Positions 1 to 5,273 of a DNA stretch of 5,792 bases are shown piece after piece (position 1 is the stretch's first letter; each line of letters opens with the position of its first letter). Origin of the DNA: Eggerthellaceae bacterium (GTDB taxonomy: Bacteria > Actinomycetota > Coriobacteriia > Coriobacteriales > Eggerthellaceae). Position numbers and translations under genes: made by a program. The DNA lies in the NCBI GenBank assembly GCA_900754495.1, contig CAAEDC010000090.1, forward strand, positions 1 through 5,792, in the 5' to 3' direction. A model generated the notes under the pieces. It was given only the letters and a program-made list of their open reading frames with translations. It searched no databases and was not told the DNA's origin.

Positions 1-4
1 CGTT

Positions 5-583
5 TCAGTTCCAGATCGTTGTTTTCGCCCGCTGAGCTGGGCCTATGCCGGAATCTCTCCCACAGAAACCACCGAAGAGCCTAAATTCTTCAGCATATAA
101 CCTATGCGGAATGAGCTTATAATGCGGTTCGATGCAAGCACGAGGATAGTCGGATTCCAGCCATCTCCGAAGTTGGCAGCGCATAGATCTAACGTCAATA
201 CTACGCTTATCTTTGCAGATAAAGTTCATTTCGCAACCATGTGTCGCCTTGATCACAAAGGAATCTGGAAGTTCGGAAATGTCTATGTCTTCGACAGCTT
301 TCCATGGGCCTCCGCAAAGCGGTATCAAGATAGATTCCAAACCCTTATCTGCTACGTATTGCCTAACCTCATATTTATCTGTCAACTTCGCCGCTATAGA
401 GCGATCAGTGTTGAGCTCCATCCAGGAGACTTTATCAGCGAGAGTATGAGGATTATCCAAATCGAGGTTCCTATGGAACCTAATCCTTGCATCCAACTCC
501 TTGGTGAACTTTACTCCAAATACCTTTGTAGAGACATTGAGAATACTTCTGTATAAATCTCGTACATGCCCCGATTTAATCAT
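5..583 (-). CDS. TupA-like ATP-grasp amidoligase, apparently truncated at the C-terminus
   Basis: The product is 192 residues starting MIKSGHVRDL. Its N-terminal body matches the TupA-like ATP-grasp family: LDLDNPHTLADKVSWMELN (about residues 34-52), DKYEVRQYV, LIPLCGGPW, LPDSFVIKATHGCEMNFICK and EPHYKLIPHRLYAEEF. Family members are thought to form amide bonds between amino acids and cell-surface polysaccharides; the founding TupA is needed for teichuronopeptide in an alkaliphilic Bacillus. The start is clear: an ATG 5 bases after the ugd stop, with GGAGGGA 9 bases upstream. Proteins of this family are usually near 280-300 residues and continue after AEEF into a DYKFFCFNG-type segment and the rest of the ATP-grasp fold. 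Here the reading turns into unrelated sequence (RLFGGFCGRD...) and stops with TGA. It is therefore probably inactive, through frameshift or a rearrangement junction. GC is about 46%, far below its neighbours, which suggests acquisition. Family assignment is fairly sure; activity is doubtful. Confidence 0.7.
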   Translation of the reverse strand: MIKSGHVRDLYRSILNVSTKVFGVKFTKELDARIRFHRNLDLDNPHTLADKVSWMELNTDRSIAAKLTDKYEVRQYVADKGLESILIPLCGGPWKAVEDIDISELPDSFVIKATHGCEMNFICKDKRSIDVRSMRCQLRRWLESDYPRACIEPHYKLIPHRLYAEEFRLFGGFCGRDSGIGPAQRAKTTIWN

Positions 584-588
584 GAGCT

Positions 589-1857
589 CTAGTCCCTCCG
601 GAACAGATCGCGGGTGTACACCTTTTCCGCGACGTCTGAGAGCTCGTCGGACCAGCGGTTGGCGACGATGATGTCGCAGCGGGACTTGAAGCCCTCCAGG
701 TCGTGGGTGACCTCGGAGCCGTAGAAGTCTGAGGCCTCCAGCGTCGGCTCGTAGACGACCACGGGCACGCCCTTGGACTTGACGCGCTTCATGATGCCCT
801 GCACCGAGCTCGCGCGGAAGTTGTCGGATCCGCTCTTCATGGTCAGGCGGTACACGCCCACCACCGGAGCCGGGGTCCCGGAGTAGGCGAGCTCCGCCAC
901 GCGCTTGAGCACCTCGTCGGCGACGAAGTCCTTGCGGGTGCGGTTGGCCTCCACGATCGCGCCGATGAGCGACTGGGGGACGTCCCTGTAGTTGGCGAGC
1001 AGCTGCTTGGTGTCCTTGGGCAGGCAGTAGCCGCCGTAGCCGAAGGAGGGGTTGTTGTAGTGGGAGCCGATGCGGGGCTCGAGGCACACGCCCTCGATGA
1101 TGCGCGAGGCGTCGAGCCCGCGCGAGGCGGCGTAGGTGTCCAGCTCGTTGAAGTAGGCGACGCGCAGGGCCAGGTAGGTGTTGGCGAAGAGCTTCACCGC
1201 CTCGGCCTCTGTGGACTCCATGACGAGCCTGGGGATCCCGGTCGAGCCGTCGGCGTTGGCGCGGGCGCGCTCGGCGGGGTCGGCCCCCTCCTCGAGCAGC
1301 GCCGCGAACCGCTCGGCATAATCGCGCAGCAGCTCCTGCTCTGGATGGGCCTTCGGCACCCCCACCACGATGCGGGAGGGGCACAGGTTGTCGTGGAGGG
1401 CATGCCCCTCGCGCAGGAACTCCGGACTGAAGAGGAACCGGCCGCCCGGGTAGCGCCCGCAGAGCGAGTCGGTGTAGCCCACGGGCACGGTGGACTTGAC
1501 CACCATGACGGCCTCCGGGTTCACCTCAAGCACCAGCTCCACCACCTGCTCGACGTAGGAGGTGTCGAAGAAGTTGCGGTCGGGGTCGTAGTTGGTCGGC
1601 GTGGAGATCACGACGAGCTCCGCGTTCCTATACGCCTCCGCCCCGTCGAGGGTGGCGGACAGGTCTAGATCCCTCTCCCCCGCCTTCGCCTCGGCCAGGA
1701 ACCGCTCGATCTCGGCGTCCCTGATGGGGCTCTCCCAGTTTCTGAGCTTTTCGACCTTCTCCGGCACGACGTCGACGGCTTCCACATGGTTGCGCAGCGA
1801 GAGCAGCACCGCCAAAGACAATCCGACGTAGCCCGTTCCTGCGACTGCAATGTTCAT
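589..1857 (-). CDS. ugd: UDP-glucose 6-dehydrogenase (E. coli Ugd type)
   Basis: A cytoplasmic enzyme that oxidises UDP-glucose to UDP-glucuronic acid with two NAD+, giving the uronic acid precursor for the glycan. The 422-residue product is complete. An N-terminal Rossmann domain carries GTGYVG at residues 7-12, followed by KSTVPVG (121-127) and FSPEFLREG (143-151). The central helix holds [20 protein letters not shown] with the conserved Lys222. The active site is [15 protein letters not shown] with nucleophile Cys278 and Asp282. The C-terminal UDP-binding part has [12 protein letters not shown] with Arg348, and the protein ends in YTRDLF. Motifs and ending follow E. coli Ugd (388 residues) more closely than longer TuaD-type enzymes, with extra residues near 185-206 and 318-329. 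The ATG overlaps the stop of the glycosyltransferase gene as ATGA and has AGGAG 7 bases upstream, so the genes are probably translationally coupled. High GC (about 66%). A related UDP-sugar dehydrogenase is possible but less likely. Confidence 0.95.
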   Translation of the reverse strand: MNIAVAGTGYVGLSLAVLLSLRNHVEAVDVVPEKVEKLRNWESPIRDAEIERFLAEAKAGERDLDLSATLDGAEAYRNAELVVISTPTNYDPDRNFFDTSYVEQVVELVLEVNPEAVMVVKSTVPVGYTDSLCGRYPGGRFLFSPEFLREGHALHDNLCPSRIVVGVPKAHPEQELLRDYAERFAALLEEGADPAERARANADGSTGIPRLVMESTEAEAVKLFANTYLALRVAYFNELDTYAASRGLDASRIIEGVCLEPRIGSHYNNPSFGYGGYCLPKDTKQLLANYRDVPQSLIGAIVEANRTRKDFVADEVLKRVAELAYSGTPAPVVGVYRLTMKSGSDNFRASSVQGIMKRVKSKGVPVVVYEPTLEASDFYGSEVTHDLEGFKSRCDIIVANRWSDELSDVAEKVYTRDLFRRD

Positions 1858-2648
1858 TGCGTCTCTCCTGTTCTACGATGCGGGGATTCCGTGTAAGTGC
1901 GTTTCCAGACCGCTAGGGCTACGTACCGCATGAAGCAGTAGACGCTCGTCGAAAGGGAGAGGCGCTCGACCTTGCGGTACAGATGCCAGACCCCTTTCGC
2001 GGCCTTCACCTTGTTGCTCGAGAGAGAATTGGCGACCCGCCTGTAGCCGCCAAGGACTTCTGGGATTCCGTAGCAGTCGAACCCAGCTTTCAACACTTGG
2101 AGCCACGTGGCTGCGTCCTGCCTGCGCTTTATATCGGGCATGACAAGTAAAGATCTATCGACCGCGAACACGTCGATCACGATCCCCACCGTCTGGAGAA
2201 GATTGTGGGTGAGGAAGCCCATGTAGTCGCACCTTTCCAACATGCGCACCTCGCGACCCAGCGGGTTCCCATCCTCCCCGATCACCTCGTACGAAGCGCA
2301 GGAGAATGCCACGCCGCGCTCCTCCATGAAGGAGATCTGTCGCTCGAGCTTTTCGGGATACCAGAGGTCATCCGCATCCAGATATGCGATATAGCGTCCT
2401 CTCGCATGCGAAAGCGAGTTGTTGCGCGCTACTGCAGCGCCGGAGTTTTCCTCCAGGGGCAGCAGGCGAACTCTGCAATCCTCCACAGCGATACCCTCCA
2501 CCACCGACCGTGTTCCGTCCGTGGAGCAGTCATCGCTGACAAGAAGCTCCCAATCCCCCATCGTCTGCGCCTGCACGGAACGGATGGATTCGGCTATGTG
2601 CCTCTCCGCGTTATAAGAGGGCATGATCACGCTTACCAAAGGCCTCAT
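1854..2648 (-). CDS. GT2-family (GT-A fold) glycosyltransferase, TuaG-like
   Basis: The 264-residue product transfers a sugar from a nucleotide donor onto the growing lipid-linked glycan at the cytoplasmic face. The GT-A core begins at once with [11 protein letters not shown] (3-13), then the nucleotide-binding DDCSTDGT (39-46), NSGAAVARN (68-76) and metal-binding YLDADDLW (89-96). RRQD at 175-178 is the likely catalytic-base region. The tail ([19 protein letters not shown]) resembles TuaG-like teichuronic acid transferases. No membrane segment is needed; a short hydrophobic stretch sits near 236-248. Start choice: ATG at 2648 has GGGGAG 9 bases upstream, while another ATG two codons earlier (2654) overlaps the preceding stop as TGATG but lies only 3 bases from the same ribosome site. 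Its stop overlaps the ugd start. GC (about 60%) is lower than ugd. Family is sure; donor, acceptor and linkage cannot be read from the sequence. Confidence 0.9.
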   Translation of the reverse strand: MRPLVSVIMPSYNAERHIAESIRSVQAQTMGDWELLVSDDCSTDGTRSVVEGIAVEDCRVRLLPLEENSGAAVARNNSLSHARGRYIAYLDADDLWYPEKLERQISFMEERGVAFSCASYEVIGEDGNPLGREVRMLERCDYMGFLTHNLLQTVGIVIDVFAVDRSLLVMPDIKRRQDAATWLQVLKAGFDCYGIPEVLGGYRRVANSLSSNKVKAAKGVWHLYRKVERLSLSTSVYCFMRYVALAVWKRTYTESPHRRTGETQ

Positions 2649-2653
2649 CCCCA

Positions 2654-3466
2654 TCAGCTCCCCTGCGCGGTGAGCACACAGCCCACGGTCTGGATGATCA
2701 GCTTGATATCGGTCCACACGCCGCACTTCCTCACGTAGAGCAGGTCCAGGTCGACCCACTCGTCGAAGGTGATGGAGTCGCGGTCGCGCCTGGTCTGCCA
2801 GTAGCAGGTGATGCCGGGCTTGACCAGCAGGCGCTGACGCTGGTAGTCGGTGTATTTCTCGACCTCTTTCGGAAGCGCGGGCCTGGGGCCCACGATGGAG
2901 ATGTCGCCCTTGAGCACGTCCCAGAACTGGGGCAGCTCGTCCAGGGAGAGCTTGCGCAGCCAATGGCCCACCCGCGTCACGCGGGGGTCGTCCTTGATCT
3001 TGAACACCGGGCCGGTCTTCTCGTTCATGGACTGCAGCTCGCCGAGGCGGTCCTCCGCGTCCACGCACATGCTGCGGAACTTGTGCATCTTGAACGTGCG
3101 GCCGTCGCGGCCCACGCGGTCCTGGGAGAAGATGACTGGGCCCTTCGGGTCGTCGGCCTTCACGAGGATCGCGATGACCAGGTACAGCCAGCAGAAGCAG
3201 ACGAGCACGGCAGCGCTGAACACGACGTCGAAGGCCCGCTTGGAGAACCGGTAGGCCCAGCGGCGCTCGATGCCGGTCAGGGGCGCGTCCCCGATCTGCT
3301 CGCGCAGGCCCGCCATCCGCCTCGCGCTCGCGGCGTTGACCCGTCCCGCCCCGTACTCGAAGCCCACGCCGCCATGGGCGGTGAACTCCTCCGCGGGCAT
3401 CTCTATCACTCGGGTAGCGCGAACTGCCTGAGAGGAGTCTTCGGCCGCCAAAGCCACAGCGCCCAT
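2654..3466 (-). CDS. Polyprenyl-phosphate sugar-1-phosphate transferase (initiating transferase)
   Basis: This enzyme starts glycan synthesis by moving a sugar-1-phosphate from a UDP-sugar to undecaprenyl phosphate in the inner leaflet. The chosen product is 270 residues: a polar, probably disordered N-terminus (1-70), one hydrophobic membrane-embedded segment (about 78-104), then the bacterial sugar transferase domain: PVIFSQDRVG (110-119), KFRSM (129-133), DDPRVTRVGHWLRKLSLDELPQ with the catalytic Asp176-Glu177 pair, GDISIVGPRP (187-196) and KPGITCYWQ (216-224). It lacks the four extra N-terminal helices of WbaP/WcaJ-type proteins and so is the short form. Start: ATG at 3466 has GGGAG 10 bases upstream. 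A TTG at 3550 would add 28 residues overlapping loaP by 17 bases, but has no good ribosome site and only about half of those codons end in G or C, unlike the rest of the gene; ATG at 3400 is a third option. The role resembles TuaA; the sugar is unknown. Confidence 0.9.
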   Translation of the reverse strand: MGAVALAAEDSSQAVRATRVIEMPAEEFTAHGGVGFEYGAGRVNAASARRMAGLREQIGDAPLTGIERRWAYRFSKRAFDVVFSAAVLVCFCWLYLVIAILVKADDPKGPVIFSQDRVGRDGRTFKMHKFRSMCVDAEDRLGELQSMNEKTGPVFKIKDDPRVTRVGHWLRKLSLDELPQFWDVLKGDISIVGPRPALPKEVEKYTDYQRQRLLVKPGITCYWQTRRDRDSITFDEWVDLDLLYVRKCGVWTDIKLIIQTVGCVLTAQGS

Positions 3467-3476
3467 ATGCGGGAGG

Positions 3477-3481
3477 CTCCC
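3477..3481 (-). promoter_or_regulatory. Ribosome binding site deciding the sugar transferase start
   Basis: GGGAG on the minus strand lies 10 bases upstream of the ATG at 3466. The longer TTG alternative at 3550 has only a weak AGAG-type sequence upstream. This favours the ATG, though translational coupling from the loaP stop (3534) to the TTG cannot be excluded. Confidence 0.45.
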
Positions 3482-3533
3482 ATCATCTCCAGCGTCGACG
3501 GCTTCGCCATCTGCGACAGCGCATATTCCCTTG

Positions 3534-4046
3534 TCAGCTTCGTTTTGCAACTATCTCTAATCCGAGTTTCACGTTCTTCTTTCGCCCGAGCATCTCTATC
3601 TCCAGGTATGCCAGGCGCTTGTGGCGGTCGATCTTGACGATCGAGCCCGCGTGGCCCATCAGAGGGCCGTTGAGGATCACGACCTCGTCGCCTTCGATCA
3701 CGCCGGTGGACAACTCCACCGTCCGCTTGCCCGGTTGGGTGAACGCGTTGATAAAGGCGACCTCGCGGTCTTCAAGAGGAGTGAACATATCGTCGTTGCC
3801 CAAAAGCCGGGTGAACCGTGGCACGTTGCGCAGGCTCTCCTTCAGCTTTCCCGGGTCCTTGGTCACCACGAACACATAGCCGGGGAGCAGCACCTCGGCG
3901 CGTTTGACCCACGCGCCCTTGATGCGCTTCATCACTTCGTAACGGGGAATAAACGATTCCAAAATCAGGCTTTGGTCTACCAGCTTGAGCATCAGACTGT
4001 TCACCTGATCCTCTTGGCCGCCGACCGTCTGGATCACGTACCACAT
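3534..4046 (-). CDS. loaP: LoaP-type transcription antiterminator (NusG paralogue)
   Basis: The 170-residue product is a specialised NusG paralogue that binds elongating RNA polymerase and suppresses termination and pausing in a target operon. The NusG N-terminal domain covers about residues 1-105: MWYVIQTVGGQEDQV at the start, FIPRYEVMKR (32-41) and LLPGYVFV (53-60), the conserved core strand. After a linker, a KOW domain covers about 112-165, with GDEVVILNGPLMGHAGSIVK and RKKNVKLGLEIV. Start: the ATG at 4046 is preceded 7 bases upstream by AAAGGGGGT; in-frame codons upstream (to 4094) give an unlikely extension before the universal MWYV start. It is the first gene after a promoter-like site and a leader of roughly 460 bases, and heads the glycan operon. 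This fits known LoaP biology, where the protein acts on long biosynthetic operons and recognises an RNA hairpin in the leader. RfaH/UpxY-like paralogues are the alternative name; core NusG is unlikely in this setting. Confidence 0.88.
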   Translation of the reverse strand: MWYVIQTVGGQEDQVNSLMLKLVDQSLILESFIPRYEVMKRIKGAWVKRAEVLLPGYVFVVTKDPGKLKESLRNVPRFTRLLGNDDMFTPLEDREVAFINAFTQPGKRTVELSTGVIEGDEVVILNGPLMGHAGSIVKIDRHKRLAYLEIEMLGRKKNVKLGLEIVAKRS

Positions 4047-4053
4047 GCGCCCC

Positions 4054-4062
4054 ACCCCCTTT
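4054..4062 (-). promoter_or_regulatory. Ribosome binding site of loaP
   Basis: AAAGGGGGT on the minus strand ends 7 bases before the ATG at 4046. It decides for that start over the longer reading from 4094, which would add 16 residues with no family counterpart. Confidence 0.65.
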
Positions 4063-4141
4063 CGGCTCATTGCCGCAGGGGCAGAAGAAGGCACAGCTCC
4101 GCCATCGGGCGAGCGCCGCCGCCCGTGGGATCAAACGCACC

Positions 4142-4174
4142 GGCGCGCTTCGAACCTTTCGGAGCCGACGCGCC
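4142..4174 (-). other. Imperfect leader hairpin with GAAA tetraloop
   Basis: GGCGCG and CGCGCC (6 bp) enclose UCG/CGA and a CC-GAAA-GG tip on the minus-strand RNA, with small internal loops between. It lies about 95 bases upstream of loaP. No T-tract follows. The pairing is real on paper but weaker than the hairpin at 4378-4414, and chance pairing in GC-rich sequence is possible. Confidence 0.35.
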
Positions 4175-4377
4175 AAAGCGCAGGAAGCCAGCCCGCTATC
4201 GAGATGCGGCTTTGGACATAGCTTCGCCACAGCCACAACCGACCGTGCGAAAAAACGACGATATGCATCCTCTTGGCCGATCGAAACGCGCGCTCAGCGA
4301 CGATTCCGCTCTCCTCCAAGATATGTGGGCGACCGGCGCGCGGAGCTCATCCGCCTTCGTCGATCATCTGCGGTTTC

Positions 4378-4414
4378 CCGCCGCCAACCCGCACTCCCTG
4401 CGGACTGGCGGCGG
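4378..4414 (-). other. Strong RNA hairpin in the leader, candidate LoaP recognition element
   Basis: On the minus strand, CCGCCGCCA (4414-4406) pairs with TGGCGGCGG (4386-4378), and inside this CCGCA pairs with TGCGG around a GGGAG loop. The two halves are joined by GU facing GU, giving two wobble pairs in RNA and one continuous 16-bp stem. On the opposite strand the same positions are A-C mismatches, so the structure favours minus-strand RNA. No T-tract follows (next bases are GAAACCGCAG), so it is not an ordinary intrinsic terminator. LoaP is known to bind leader hairpins; whether this is its target here is inference. Confidence 0.6.
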
Positions 4415-4461
4415 TAAGCCGATCGCCTGCCCGGGGCTGGTACCCGCCCCTCGGATCCCAC

Positions 4462-4481
4462 GCGAACCTCCTGCGAACCTC
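4462..4481 (-). repeat. Tandem 9-base direct repeat just downstream of the predicted promoter
   Basis: GCGAACCTC (plus-strand sense) occurs twice, at 4462-4470 and 4473-4481, with an 11-base period, about one DNA helix turn. It begins about 24 bases into the predicted transcript. This spacing could suit a protein operator, but two copies of 9 bases is limited evidence. Confidence 0.35.
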
Positions 4482-4511
4482 GCATCGTTCGAGCGCGATC
4501 CATACTGGTCT

Positions 4512-4540
4512 ATTCTAGTAGTCCGGCGGGGATTTGCCAC
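4512..4540 (-). promoter_or_regulatory. Predicted sigma-70-type promoter of the loaP-led operon
   Basis: On the minus strand a -35-like GTGGCA (4540-4535, 4 of 6 to TTGACA) and a -10 TAGAAT (4517-4512, 5 of 6 to TATAAT) are separated by 17 bases. Transcription would start near 4505. It lies in the gap after the phosphatase gene and is the best match I found there by eye. A 4-bp GGGG/CCCC stem with flanking CGGC/GCCG pairs overlaps the -35 side. No sure terminator for the upstream unit is visible, so read-through from cpsB is also possible. Confidence 0.45.
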
Positions 4541-4616
4541 CCCTTGCCGCAAAACCTGACGTACCCTTTACACGTTCGGTTTCGCAACGGATACAAGGAT
4601 ACTACAGTTCACCGTT

Positions 4617-5270
4617 TTAGGCGCGTGCATGTCTGCCGCGCGTCTTAAATTCTTTGCGGGCGCGCGCCAGGTAGTCGTAGTGCTCCACGCAGTGCGCATC
4701 GCTGGCGATGTAGCTGTACAAGCCCTCCTCGAACAGCTTCTTCGCCGGCTTCTTCTCGGCGCCCAGACGGCCCCCTGCGATGAAGTCCACCGATGCCTGC
4801 AGCTTGCAGCCCATCTTCACCAGGCGGCGCGCCAGCTCGACGTCCTCCTGGATCGCGCGGTAGCGCTCGGGATGCGCGATGATGACCTGGTAGCCTTTGC
4901 CCTGGATCTCGAAGATGGTGCGCTCGTACTCCTCGAACTGCGCCTTGCCGGCACGGCTGGACAGCTCCAGCAGAAACTCGTTCGACCCGTCGAACGCCAG
5001 ATAGTCGACCCACTGCATCCCCAGCTCCATCAGCTTGGAGTGGTTGACCTCGAAGCCCATCGTCAGCGGGAACCCGTCGGCATGCGCCACGAGCAGCTCG
5101 TAGGCATCCCACATCGCGTCGTAGTCGAAATACGGCTCGCGGCAATGCGGCGTGCACACGATCGACGTGACGCCCGCGGTCTTCGCGGCCTCGAGCATCG
5201 CGAGCGATTCGTCCAGATCGCGCGCCCCGTCATCCACTCCCGGCAGGATATGGCAGTGCATATCCCGCAT
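4617..5270 (-). CDS. cpsB: CpsB/CapC-type PHP-family tyrosine-protein phosphatase
   Basis: A manganese-dependent phosphatase that removes phosphate from the C-terminal tyrosines of the partner CpsD kinase, so controlling capsule chain length and amount. The 217-residue product is one PHP domain. Metal-binding motifs appear in order: DMHCHILPGVDDGA (3-16; His5, His7), CTPHC (39-43; His42), a Glu in MGFEVNHS (71-78), IIAHPERY (130-137; His133) and ASDAH (189-193; Asp191, His193). All expected ligands seem present, so it should be active. It is a little shorter than the roughly 240 residues of streptococcal CpsB. The ATG lies 4 bases after the last base of the cpsD stop codon, with GGGAAGG 9 bases upstream inside the cpsD end; a second ATG three codons on (5261) is possible but would drop the residues before the metal motif. 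The pair is surely co-transcribed. Target specificity is inferred from the neighbour. Confidence 0.92.
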   Translation of the reverse strand: MRDMHCHILPGVDDGARDLDESLAMLEAAKTAGVTSIVCTPHCREPYFDYDAMWDAYELLVAHADGFPLTMGFEVNHSKLMELGMQWVDYLAFDGSNEFLLELSSRAGKAQFEEYERTIFEIQGKGYQVIIAHPERYRAIQEDVELARRLVKMGCKLQASVDFIAGGRLGAEKKPAKKLFEEGLYSYIASDAHCVEHYDYLARARKEFKTRGRHARA

Positions 5271-5273
5271 GGG

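Larger units (their letters stand above)
4047..4505 (-). promoter_or_regulatory. Long structured 5' leader of the loaP operon
   Basis: About 460 bases lie between the predicted transcription start (near 4505) and loaP, with no convincing gene on either strand. It can form several hairpins on the transcribed strand: GGGGC/GCCCC around 4433-4450, the strong 16-bp hairpin at 4378-4414, GGCGCG/CGCGCC with an inner CC-GAAA-GG tip at 4142-4174, and CGGGCG/CGCCCG at 4106-4125. A run of six T (transcript sense) sits at 4250-4255 without a strong stem directly before it. The length and structure suggest transcript-level regulation, plausibly by LoaP itself; that role is inference. A 45-codon reading frame (4131-4268) lies inside but has no spaced ribosome site. 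Confidence 0.5.

Noticed and set aside
70..90. Programmed +1 frameshift at TTT-AGG-C, similar in form to the yeast Ty1 CUU-AGG-C site
   Set aside because: The shifted frame meets TAG after about 12 codons and does not restore the family's C-terminal domain, so decay is a simpler explanation.
1060..1668. Plus-strand open reading frame inside ugd
   Set aside because: His-, Gly- and Val-rich antisense translation of a strongly conserved enzyme gene; no family motif and no ribosome site considered convincing.
3467..3550. Upstream TTG start giving a 298-residue sugar transferase
   Set aside because: No good ribosome site and weak third-position GC in the added 28 codons; kept only as an alternative because coupling to the loaP stop is possible.
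4131..4268. 45-codon minus-strand frame (MHIVVFSHGRLWLWR...) with four Trp, possible leader peptide
   Set aside because: The only purine-rich sequence touches the ATG without spacing, the Trp codons are not clustered as in attenuators, and nothing in the locus concerns tryptophan.
3621..4559. Long plus-strand open reading frame opposite loaP and the leader
   Set aside because: It is an antisense shadow of the GC-rich loaP frame extended through the gap; its translation shows no recognisable domain and its composition is that of reverse-complement coding sequence.
4535..4560. GGGG/CCCC hairpin with CGGC/GCCG flank after cpsB as a terminator
   Set aside because: It has a two-base bulge and no T-tract after it; it overlaps the predicted -35 element instead.
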